Assembly: GCA_947475245.1 (NCBI GenBank)
Contig: CANJLW010000014.1
Coordinates: forward strand, 28,739-92,738
Source of the DNA: Acetobacteraceae bacterium
GTDB taxonomy: Bacteria > Pseudomonadota > Alphaproteobacteria > Acetobacterales > Acetobacteraceae
DNA: 64,000 nucleotides
Direction of reading: 5' to 3'
The number at the start of each line of letters is the position of its first letter. Position 1 is the stretch's first letter. This document shows positions 1-9,800 of this stretch, piece by piece. The notes under the pieces were generated by a model. The model made no database searches and was not told where the DNA came from. It saw nothing but the letters and a program-made list of their open reading frames with translations. A program made the translations under genes and the position numbers.

Positions 1-104
1 CCTCGCGGCCGCGGGCCGCACGGTCGCCGTTCTCGACATCAACGAAGCCATCGCCAGGGCAGTGCCGAGCGCGTGGGCGGCATCGGCTTTCTGATCGAAG
101 GGCA
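1..104 (+). pseudogene. frameshifted fragment of a short-chain dehydrogenase/reductase (SDR)
   Basis: Plus-strand bases 2-75 read LAAAGRTVAVLDINEAIARA, typical of the second strand and following helix of an SDR Rossmann fold. After a one-base shift near 82-84 the similarity appears to continue as AERVGGIGFLIE, and the frame then closes at a TGA at 132. The loss of one C would explain the shift. The fragment lies antisense to the tail of the monooxygenase remnant, which suggests a rearrangement joined pieces of two genes. It is very short and its left part is outside the window, so confidence is limited. Confidence 0.4.
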
Positions 105-1269
105 AGCGCCCCTTGATCGGCGCGGTTTCGTCTGAAATCAGGCCCTCCTCAATCGCCTTGATCTGTAGCGCGCGATACAGCGAACAGACGCGGCACTGAG
201 TCAGGCCGCCGCCCATGAACCACAGACCGTCCAGGGCCGTGCGCTTCCGCATGTTCTCCATCTCCCCATCGGAATCGATGCCCCAGACCTGTCCGATGCG
301 ATTGGCGACCTCATCGCCCAATAGCCGACGAATGACCTCCCGCGGCGAGTAATACCCGGTGGCCAATACCGACAGGTCGGCCTTCTTGATCGTGCCGTCC
401 TTCAAACGCTCGATATTCGCGTATTGCAGCAGCCCGACCTCTCCGCCGGTGATCAACCGGGAACAGCCGGCATCACCGATGTCATACTCAAAGCCCCGCG
501 CGATCAGACCGGCGATCAGGTAGTTGTCCAGTTCCACCATCCGATTCATTCCGGCCTGATAGAAGCGGATCATCAGGGGATAGGTCGTGGCGGTCGCGAT
601 CAGATCGCAATCCTCCAACGGATTGCCTTCCTCACACAGCGTATAATTCAGCCGCGCGCTCGGCCCGATACTGACGACGGTGGTGGAGCCGCGCTGGATG
701 ATGGTGGTGTCGACATCGTGGCCGCTGTTGCCGGTGCCGATGACCAGCGCTTTCTTGCCGCGCCAGGCCGAACCATTGCGGAACCCGTGGGCGAGCATGA
801 CGTCGCCGGCAAAGTCGGACAGGTCGGGCGGGACCGGCATGCGGGCGATGCCATTGGTGCCGTTGGCGCATTCGTCCAGGGATGTCAGCAGAACCCAAGC
901 GCGTGTGGGGTCGCTGACGAGCAGGCGCACGACGCCGTGGCCGCGGCCAAGACGCGTCTGGAATTTGAAAATGCCCTCGAACACTTCGATCCCGAGGCGG
1001 CGCACGCGCCCTGGCGCGGTCCGGTCGTCGGCGACGACGAAATCACAGGCCTGGGTGGATGCCTGCGCGCCGATCAGAAACGACGCGACCGAGTCCGCGC
1101 CGGCGTCGGGCCGGATGGTCCAGGAGAACGCAAGCAGATCGCGATAATGGCATTCCTCCGCGAACAGGCCGGCGAGGATGCCGGTGTTGCCGCCGGCCAG
1201 GGCGGCTTCGAACTGCCGCAGCCAGGCGCGTATCGCGCTACGCGCTTCGACGGCGGACGACGTGCTCAC
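1..1269 (-). pseudogene. decayed SnoaL/flavin-containing monooxygenase remnant, FAD domain missing, cut by window edge
   Basis: Read on the minus strand this frame is open from about 1497 to base 1 and clearly derives from a flavoprotein monooxygenase with an N-terminal SnoaL/NTF2-like domain. Visible parts are the SnoaL-like stretch (about 1240-930), the NADP-binding Rossmann motif VIGTGNSGHD (about 765-735), the LATGYY motif and the C-terminal end GLWFMGGGLTQCRV...ALQIKAIEEGL near 145. In intact relatives as I remember them, about 150 residues with the FAD GxGxxG fold lie between AWVLLTSLDE and the sequence before the NADP motif. Here these are joined directly near 870, so FAD binding should be lost. 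A shorter segment also seems missing after FEYDIGD. Past the expected end the frame runs without a stop into DNA that resembles another gene on the opposite strand. The start is uncertain: I used GTG at 1269, but an ATG at 1404 lies inside the tandem repeat. Probably non-functional. Confidence 0.65.
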
Positions 1270-1940
1270 GGTGTATGGGGTATTGCGCACCGATTTTTCA
1301 TGAGCGGCGACATCGGCATCCGTGCGCGCGGGCGCTGAGGTTGAGCTTCTCACGGCGTACGGGGTTCTTTCGTCGGAAAAGCTGTTCGCTCCGGCTGGGG
1401 CCATGGGGATGGACCGCGCTTCCGGATTGGCGGTGTTTGACTTTGGGTGAGCGGTAAAGGCGTGCTCACGGTGTATGGGGTATTGCGCACCGATTTTTCA
1501 TGAGCGGCGGCATCGGCATCCGTGCGCGAGGGCGCTGAGGCTGAGCTTCTCACGGCGTACGGGGTTCTTTCGTCGGAAAAGCTGTTCGCGCCGGCTGAGG
1601 CCATGGGGATGGGCCAGGCTTCCGGATTGGCGGTGTTTGACTTTGGGTGGGCGGTAAAGGCGTGCTCACGGCGTATGGGGTATTGCCCACCGATTTTTTG
1701 TCGGGGGTCGTGATCGGCGATATCGGCGTCCGTACGCGCGGGTGCCGAGGTTGGGTTTCTCAGGGCGCAAGGGGTTTTATGCGCCGGTTTTGAGTCGGGG
1801 GAACAAACAGCGGTTCGGCTTCTCACGGTGGGGCAGATCTTTCGTCGGGAAGGCAGTTCTGCCGATCGTGTCCCTTGGGGATGGGGCGCGACCGGATTGG
1901 CGGGGTTGGGATTTGGTTTGGGGGGAACGCGGAAGCCTCG
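1261..1940. repeat. 200-bp direct tandem repeat, two near-identical copies plus one degenerate copy
   Basis: The unit begins CGTGCTCACGG and recurs at 1261, 1461 and 1661, exactly 200 bp apart. By hand count copies 1 and 2 differ at about 9 of 200 positions. Copy 3 starts the same way, but it is diverged and expanded and fades out near 1940. Each unit also holds a weaker internal echo: CTCACGGTGTATGGGGT near 1266 and CTCACGGCGTACGGGGT near 1350. The array fills most of the gap between the monooxygenase remnant and the DUF35 gene and overlaps the presumed start of the remnant. From 1941 to 2072 I see nothing beyond a weak ribosome site (AAGG near 2061). Reading frames across the array give low-complexity peptides that merely mirror the repeat, so I do not call them genes. 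Confidence 0.85.
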
Positions 1941-2072
1941 GCCTTCCGTCACCGGAGCGTGCTACCAAAACGCCATCTCCGCGCCAATCACGACGTGCGC
2001 GGCGGGGCCGACAGCTTGGCCAATCGGCGGCCAGGGTACAACATAGGCGTCAAATCCCGAAAGGCTGACAGC

Positions 2073-2498
2073 ATGAGCGACTGGACCAAGGTGACCCGAC
2101 CGATCCCGGTTCCGAACGAATGGACCAAACCGTTTTGGGACGCGGCGAAGCGGGAGTCCCTGGAACTGCAACGCTGTCAGGGATGCGGTCACTTCCAGCA
2201 TCCGCCCTATGCGACCTGCGTGCAGTGCATGGGCATCGACCTGAAGTTCGAGCCGGTGCGCGGCATCGGGACGATCTATGCCTACACGATCATGTATCAC
2301 ACCGGCGACAAGCGGTTTGCGTCGGTCGTTCCCTACGCCAGCATCGTCGTGGAACTCGACGATGCGCCCGGCGCATTGATGGCCGGCAACCTTCTGGGCG
2401 CGGAGTATACCGAGGCCAAGGTCGGGCGTCGGGTCGAGGTGATTTTCGAGAAGCTGAACGACGACATCACGCTGCCGCAATTCCGGCTCGCGGTTTAG
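2073..2498 (+). CDS. Zn-ribbon/OB-fold DUF35 protein, partner of the thiolase-like enzyme
   Basis: The 141-residue protein has the DUF35 layout: an N-terminal helix, a rubredoxin-like zinc ribbon with two CxxC pairs (CQGC and CVQC, residues about 30-50), then an OB-fold that ends in LPQFRLAV. In this family the protein pairs with a thiolase-superfamily subunit, as in Ltp2-type aldolases and some acyl-CoA enzymes, and helps bind the CoA thioester. The thiolase-like gene follows after 12 bases, so the two are almost certainly one operon and one complex. The ATG at 2073 gives the usual family length. The frame is open further upstream, but only through repeat-derived DNA. Confidence 0.88.
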   Translation: MSDWTKVTRPIPVPNEWTKPFWDAAKRESLELQRCQGCGHFQHPPYATCVQCMGIDLKFEPVRGIGTIYAYTIMYHTGDKRFASVVPYASIVVELDDAPGALMAGNLLGAEYTEAKVGRRVEVIFEKLNDDITLPQFRLAV

Positions 2499-2510
2499 GG
2501 GGAACGGAAC

Positions 2511-3695
2511 ATGTGGGATAATCGTTGCAAAATCGCCATCAGCGGCGTGGGCTATTCCAAGGTGTCTCGCACCGCCGACAAGCCGTTGGCCGCGCACGCG
2601 CTGGATGCGGTGATCGACGCGGTGGCGGATTCCGGGCTGGAGATGGCCGACATCGACGGTCTGGCGACCTATCCGGAACTGCCGGCGACCGGCCATGCGG
2701 AGGTGGACGGAATCTCCGTCGTGTCCGTCAACTGCATGATGGCGATGCTGAAGCTGCCGAACCTGACCTGGCACATTCAGGTGGGCACGACGAATATCGG
2801 CGGGGCCTTGCAGCAGGCGGTGAACGCGCTGCTGGCCGGCGTCTGCAAATACGCCGTTGTCTGGCGCGCGATGCACAACCCGCGCGGGACCTACCAAAAT
2901 CTGCCGGGCGCCCATGCCGCGGGCGCGACGCAGTTCACCGCTCCCTACGGTTTCGGCGGGCCGGGACAGGGCATGGCGGTCGCCTATACGCGTTGGCTGG
3001 AACGGCATGGGCAGAGCCGCGACAAGATGGCGACTCTGGCGGTGACGCAGCGGAAGCACACGCAACACAACCCGCACGCCTATTTCTACGGCACGCCGTT
3101 GACCCGCGAAGACTACTTCGCGTCGCGCATGGTCGCGCATCCGTTCTGCCTGTTCGATTGCGACATCCCCGTGCAGGGCGCGGTCGCGGTGGTGCTGACG
3201 ACGGCCGAACGGGCGCGGGATTTGAAGCCGCAACCGGCGTATATCGCGGGGTATGGGCAGCGGCTGCATTTCGAAACCGCCGGGCGCATCGGCAGCCTGT
3301 CCAGCTATATGGAAGGCGGCAGCAGTTCCGCGAAACTGACCTGGGAACGGTCGGGGTTCACGCCCAAGGACGTCGATGTCGCGCAAATCTACGACGGCTT
3401 CTCCGCGTCGGTGATCTACGGTCTGGAATCCTATGGCTTCTGCAAGGAAGGCGAAGCGCTGGACTTCATTCAGGACGGACGGATCGAGCTTGACGGCGAA
3501 CTGCCGCTCAACACCTTTGGCGGGTCGTTGGGGACGGGGCGCATTCACGGGCTGTGGCATATCATAGAAGGCGCGTTGCAGGCTTCGGGTCGCGCGGGGT
3601 CGCGGCAGGTGAAGGATGCCAATGTCTCGTTTGTCGGAGCGAGCGCGCCGATCGTGACCGGCACGACGTTCATATTCGTCCGAGACCCGTATTAA
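2511..3695 (+). CDS. thiolase-like (SCP-x/Ltp2-type) acyl-CoA enzyme
   Basis: This 394-residue protein has the thiolase fold of the lipid-transfer-protein/thiolase group: an N-terminal ISGVGYSKVS strand, a GTTNIGGALQQAVNALLAG nucleophile-elbow helix and a C-terminal GGSLGTGRIHG loop. Classical thiolases carry a nucleophilic cysteine in the elbow; here the segment reads QVGTTNIGG with no cysteine. That fits non-condensing relatives such as the Ltp2 aldolases, which work with a DUF35 partner to cleave side-chain CoA adducts. The DUF35 gene sits 12 bases upstream. The substrate cannot be told from sequence; degradation of a branched or steroid-like acyl-CoA is possible. The ATG at 2511 follows a GGGGGAACGG ribosome-binding stretch. 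Confidence 0.85.
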   Translation: MWDNRCKIAISGVGYSKVSRTADKPLAAHALDAVIDAVADSGLEMADIDGLATYPELPATGHAEVDGISVVSVNCMMAMLKLPNLTWHIQVGTTNIGGALQQAVNALLAGVCKYAVVWRAMHNPRGTYQNLPGAHAAGATQFTAPYGFGGPGQGMAVAYTRWLERHGQSRDKMATLAVTQRKHTQHNPHAYFYGTPLTREDYFASRMVAHPFCLFDCDIPVQGAVAVVLTTAERARDLKPQPAYIAGYGQRLHFETAGRIGSLSSYMEGGSSSAKLTWERSGFTPKDVDVAQIYDGFSASVIYGLESYGFCKEGEALDFIQDGRIELDGELPLNTFGGSLGTGRIHGLWHIIEGALQASGRAGSRQVKDANVSFVGASAPIVTGTTFIFVRDPY

Positions 3696-3750
3696 AAATC
3701 AGGCCTGTATCGACTTTTCCTACACCTCGATATCAGCATGGAATTGTAAA

Positions 3751-3780
3751 TTGACATAAATTCAAGACTTTTTGTATCAT
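3751..3780 (+). promoter_or_regulatory. sigma70-type promoter before the TpsA gene
   Basis: TTGACA at 3751-3756 and TATCAT at 3775-3780 are separated by 18 bases, inside an AT-rich island (about 3740-3790) of otherwise GC-rich DNA. The predicted start near 3787 would give a leader of about 105 bases before the GTG at 3894. It is the clearest promoter in the window and probably drives the plus-strand cluster that follows. I see no terminator or obvious operator in the rest of the 198-bp gap. Confidence 0.65.
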
Positions 3781-3893
3781 TGTGACATGTGATGCACGAG
3801 TGAGATGTAGGACAGACGTGCTGTTATTCGACCCGCGGGCAAGCAATAATCCCACGGCGTCAGCTTGATCGGCGATGCGCGCATGCGGTTGCC

Positions 3894-6800
3894 GTGACGG
3901 GTGATGGCCGGGGAGACTTTCGTCGACTACGGCATGCGCTGCTTGCCGCGACCGCACTTGCTCCTACGCAGTGGGTATTGCCCGCGTACGCCGGTAGCCC
4001 TCCGCCCAGCAACACGCTCCCAACCGGCGGCAATTTCGCCGCCGGTGCCGGCGCGATCGCGCAGCAGGGCACCGCGCTGGCGATTTCGCAATCCAGCCAG
4101 CGCGCGGTCATCGACTGGAAAAGCTTCTCCATAGGATCGGGCGCGTCGGTCACCATCAACAACGGCGCCGGCGCGACGCTTAATCGCGTGACCGGTGCCG
4201 ATATGTCCCAGATCGCCGGCAGCCTGCGGGCAACCGGCAGCATGTACCTGGTTAATCCGAACGGCGTCGTCATTGGGCCGCAGGGCCGGATCGTGACCGG
4301 GGGCGCCTTCGTCGCCGCCACATCGGGACCGTCGGCGAGCGCGTTCATGCAGGGGTCGAGTCTGGTCTTTGCCGGCGACAGCAAGGCCGCGATCAGCAAT
4401 GCCGGGACGATCGCGTCGGATCGCGGCGACGTGCTGATGTTCGCGCGGACCATCGAGAACACCGGCACAATATTGGCCCCGAGCGGGTCCGCGTCGTTGA
4501 TCTCCGCGCAGCAGGTCGTGCTGACGGAAGCCCGATCCGGCGGGCGCATTCGGGTCGAGGTCCCCGCCGGATCGGCGGGCGGGGGCGACATCACGACCAG
4601 CGGCGTGATCGACGCGGCGCGGGTTCGCCTTCAGGCCGCGGGCGGCAACATCTATGCCCTGGCCGGCAAGGACGGGGGACTGGTGCAGGCGACCGGGATC
4701 GCCAACCGAGACGGACGGCTTTGGCTGAGCGCGAGCGGAAGCATCGTCAATTCCGGGACGCTGGTCGCGACGGAGGGTCCTGCGCCCGTCAGGCCGATCG
4801 CGAACACGGCGACACCGGCGGCGTCGCGGGGCGGCTCGGTGCAGTTGAACGCCGGGCAGCGCATCGTGAATACGGCATCCGGCACCATTCAGGCCAAGGG
4901 CGGCTCCATCGCCGTGCGCGGTTCGACGGGAAGCCGGGTCGATCTGTCAGGCGTGCTCGATGCCGGTTCGCCGACCGGCAAAGGCGGCCGTATCACGGTC
5001 GACGGCGGCACAATCGGCCTGGCGGGCGCGCGACTGGATACATCCGGCGCTACAGGCGGCGGGTCGATCCTGGTGGGCGACGGACGACAGAGCGCAACCG
5101 GCTTGTCGGCCGAACGCCTGACCGTCGATGCCGCGTCGCTGCTGCTGGCGAACGCGCTGACGACGGGGGACGGCGGCACGGTTTCGCTGTGGTCGACGGC
5201 GAGCACCGAATTTCGCGGCGCGATCCAGGCTAAAGGGGCCGCGGACGGTCGCGGCGGGTCGGCCGAGGTTTCCTCGCTGGGGGTGCTGACCTTCGCCGGT
5301 CTCGTCAATCTCAATGGCGGCAAGGCGGTCGGTAATTTGCTGCTCGATCCCGCCTCGATCGACATCAACGTCGTCGGGGGCGGGCCGATCGGCGGGTCCA
5401 TCATCGATCCGGCGGAAATCGTCACCGCGCTCGATACCGCGAACGTGACGATCGCCAACTCCGCCGGCGGCGATATCGACGTATCGTCGGCCATCAGCTG
5501 GTCGACGGCGAATACGCTGACGCTGAATTCCACGGGCACGCTGACGGTCAACGCCCCGATCACCCAGGCGGCGCCGATCGGGACGACCGGCGGCATTACG
5601 CTGCTTGCCGGCAGCGATATTTTCATTCGCAGCGACATCGTCGGTAGCGGCGGCACGGTCAATCTGCTGGTGAACGCCAACATGAACGGCACCGGCGGCG
5701 GCATCACTGTCGGGTCCTTCACCGGCACGCCGCCGACCGGGGCCAGCATGACGGGATCACCGGTTACGGTGAAGGTCACGGGCGATATCGTGTTTGGCGG
5801 CGGCGTGGCCGGCGACGGCAAGTCCTATGCCGTCGGGCTGAACGGCTTCAACGCTGTCGGCGTGGCGCTGTTGAACGGCACGACCATCGATGCCGGCGGT
5901 ACCGTCACCATTCGCGGCGAAGGCGGGGCGTCTTCCTTCGCCGACGGCATCGCATTGTACGGCGGAACGATCGTCGGCGCCGCGATTGTCATGGATGGCC
6001 GAGCGACCGATGCAGGGACGAGCACGTTTGGGGTAAGGCTGGGAGATTCCGGTCAGCCGACTTCGGTCACCGCGACCTCCGGCGATATCGACATCGTCGG
6101 GAACGAGAGCGCGGTTTCGACCAACGGCGTAACGAACGGCGGCGTGTCGATCGACTCCGCCACCACGATTTCCGCCACGGCGGGTTCGGTGACGCTGACC
6201 GGCTTCGGCGGCGGAACCGGTGCCGGCGGCGGCGTCGGGATCATTGTGAACGCCGGGGCCGTCATCAATGCCGGGCCGGGCGAAATTCTCCATCTGATCG
6301 GCACATCCGCCGCCGACGTGCCGCTGTCGATCTCCATGCAGGGCACCCTGGGCGGGGCGTCATCGGACGCGACGATCCTGCTAAGCGGCGATCGGATCGA
6401 TATCGGCGGCACCATCGTCACGAAGGACGACGTGTGGATCCGGCCGTTCACGAGCGGCCTTGCCATCGATGTCGGGTCGAGCACGGACTCGGCCGCCGCG
6501 ACACTCGAAATCTCGGCGGCGGAACTGCAACGGATCGACGCGACCGCGATCGAGGTCGGCAGGGCCAATGCCGGCGACCTGAAAGTCACCTCGGCGATCG
6601 CGTTGACGTCCGTCGGCACGTTGACGCTGACCACCGGCGGCGACCTGACGGTCGGCGGGCCGATCACCAATACCGTCGGGGCCGGAGATCTCGGCGCGAT
6701 CGAGCTGATCGCCGGCAAGGATATTTATATCGGCAACGATATCGTCGGCAACGGCGGCACGGTGGATTTGCTGGTCAACGCCAATACCAAGGGCGGCGGC

Positions 6801-9800
6801 GGCGGGATTACCATCGGCAAGTTCACGGGCACGCCACCGGCCGGCGCTACGATGACCGGGGGGCCGGTCACGTTGAACGTCACCGGCGACGTCGACCTTG
6901 GCGGCGGCACCGCGGGCGACGCCAGCGATTACGCCGTCGGCCTCAACAGCTTTGACGGGGCCGGCGTCGCGCTATTGGCCGGCACGACAATCGTCGCCGG
7001 CGGCACCGTTACGATCAACGGCGAAGGCGGGTCAGGTTCGTCCCGTGCCCACGGCATCGCCCTGTATGGCGGCACGATCACCGCCGACGAAATCGTTCTG
7101 GACGGCGTGGCCACGACGGCCGGTACAAAGACCTTCGGCGTCATGATCGGGGACGCCGGTCGCGTCGCCATCCTGAAAGCGACGGGCGGAGATATCGAGA
7201 TCACCGGCGATCAGTCGTCGGTCTCCTCCAACGGTGCGTTGAACGCGGGCATCTACCTCGACACCAAGGCGACGGTAACGGCCGATAGCGGCTCCGTCCT
7301 GTTGGGGGGCAGGGGCGGCGGCACCGGGGCGGGCGGCGGACAGGGCGTCATCATCGCGGCCGGCGCGGTCGTGACGGCGGGCGCCGGTGAGACGATCACC
7401 CTGATCGGTTCTTCCACCGCCGGCGCGCCGCTGGCGATCTCCATTCAGGGAACCGTCGGCACCGCGACGTCCGACGCAAAGGTCGTCCTGACCGGCGATC
7501 GGATCGATATCGGCGGGTCGATCATGACGACCGGAACCGTATCGATTGGCCCCGCCGCGACGAACTGGGGCGTGGACCTTGGTTCGGCGGTCGACACGGC
7601 CGGATCGAAACTGGAATTATCTCCGGCCGAGATCGGCAGGATTTCCGCCGACGTGCTGTCGATTTCCGCCGCGGGCACCGGAACCATGACGCAGTCGGCG
7701 GCAATCGATACGTCGGCTTCGATTCGCGTGTTGCACCTGCATGCGCCCGCGGGCTTGACGCAGACGGCCGGCAGCCTGATCGCGGACGAGTTGTCGTTGA
7801 CCGGGTCCGACGCGACGTTGAAATCGTCGGGCAACAGCATCGGCGCGCTTTCCGCCAACCTGACCGGCTCGCTGAATCTTAAGCTTACCGGCGATGTCGC
7901 GATCGACTTTGTGAACGGCACCGGCGGCGTGACGACCGGCGGCACGGTCGCGCTGGCCACCGATGGGGTCATCACGCTGGACTACCCGATCGTCGCCAAC
8001 GGGAACGGCGACGCGCTTATCTTGTCCGGCAGCAGCATCATCAACGACACCGGCCCCACCGCGCTCGGCGTTACCGCGGTCGGCGCGCGCTGGCTGGCGT
8101 TCACACCGACCTTGACCGATCTGTCGGCCGGCGGACTGACCGCGAGCCTGTGGTTGGGCACGTCGTTCACCGCGTATTCGACAGGCGCGACGGTCGGGGC
8201 GAATAATCGGTTTGTCCTTGCCCAGACGGGCACGCTGACCGTGACTCCGGACGCGGCGGTGACGACGTACGGCACGACGGCAACGCCGACGTTTACGATC
8301 TCCGGCGTACTGCCGGGCGATACGGCGGCGGCGGCCTATTCGGGTACGGCGGGGCTATCCGGTGCCGGATTGAATGCCGGAACCTATACGGTGAACGCAA
8401 CGATCGGATCGTTGGCGTCGCCCGAGAATTATGCGTTCGCTTTTGCGACCGGGACTCTGACCGTGTCGAAAGCGCCGCTGACGGTCACGACGCAGCCCGC
8501 TACCTTCACTTACGGTCAGGCGCAGAGCTTCGCGGTCGGATATGCAGGGTTCCAATATACCGACACCTCGGCGGCGTTGGGTGGAGCGGTGGCGTTTACC
8601 GGTCAGGGGAACAACGTCGGGACGTATCCCGTTACGGGTTCCGGCCTGACGTCTGGCAATTACGCCTTCACCTATGTGCCGGGCACGTTGACCGTGACCA
8701 AGGCACCGCTGACCGTCACGACTTTGCCCGCGACGTTCACCTATGGGCAGGCGCAGAGCTTCGCGGTCGGGTATGGGGGGTTCCAATACTCGGACACGGC
8801 GGCGTCCTTGGGTGGAACGCTCGCGTTCACCGGCCAGGGGACTAACGCCGGGACGTATTCCGTCACCGGATCGGGTCTGACGTCCGGCAATTACGCTCTG
8901 AACTACGTGGCGGGCGCGCTGACCGTTACGAAAGCACCGCTGACCGTCACTACCCTGCCCGCGACGTTTACCTATGGTCAGGCGCTGAGCTTCGCGGTCG
9001 GGTATGGCGGCTTCCAGTACTCGGACACCTCGGCGGCTTTGGGCGGGACCTTGGCATTCTCAGGCCAGGGGAATAACGCCGGCACGTATTCCGTTACGGG
9101 ATCGGGACTGACGTCCGGGAATTACACCTTCAGCTACGTGCCCGGCACGCTGACCGTGACCAAGGCACCACTGACGGTCACGACGCAGCCTCTGTCCGCC
9201 GCCTACGGGCAGGCACAGCCGCTTACGGTCGGCTATTCCGGCCTGCAATACGCCGACACCGCGGCGTCCTTGGGCGGAGCTTTGGCGTTCAGCGGTCAGG
9301 GGGCCAATGTCGGAACCTATTCCGTCACGCCCTCGGGACTGACATCCGGCAATTATACCATCTATTACTTGCCCGGAACATTGACGGTGACGCCGGCGGC
9401 GCTGACGGTTACCGCGAGCGATCTGCAAAAGCGCTTCGGCACGGAACTCACCTTCACGGGATCGGAATTCTCGGCATCCGGTCTGGTGGGTTCCGATCTG
9501 GTGCAGACAGTGACGCTCAGCAGCCCCGGTTCGGCGAGCAGCGCGACGGTCGCGGACGGCCCGTACACAATCGCTGCGGCCGGCGCGGTCGGAACAGGGC
9601 TTGCGAACTACGCGATTACCTACCGGTCGGGGCGCTTGACGGTGACGGCCGCGACGACATCCACCCCGGCGTCGGTCGATACCGCCCTGCAAACCGCCGC
9701 CGCGATCTATGTGCCGACACCGGTTCCCTACACCCCGCCGACCGCGATCGCACCGGCGCGGGTAGAGCTGTCCTCGCTGACCGTTACCGGCAGAGGCAGC

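Noticed and set aside
1350..1952. 200-codon minus-strand frame through the tandem repeat
   Set aside because: It only reflects the repeat period; no ribosome site and no domain.
8469..9392. CRISPR-like repeat array
   Set aside because: The units are 231-bp coding repeats without spacers.
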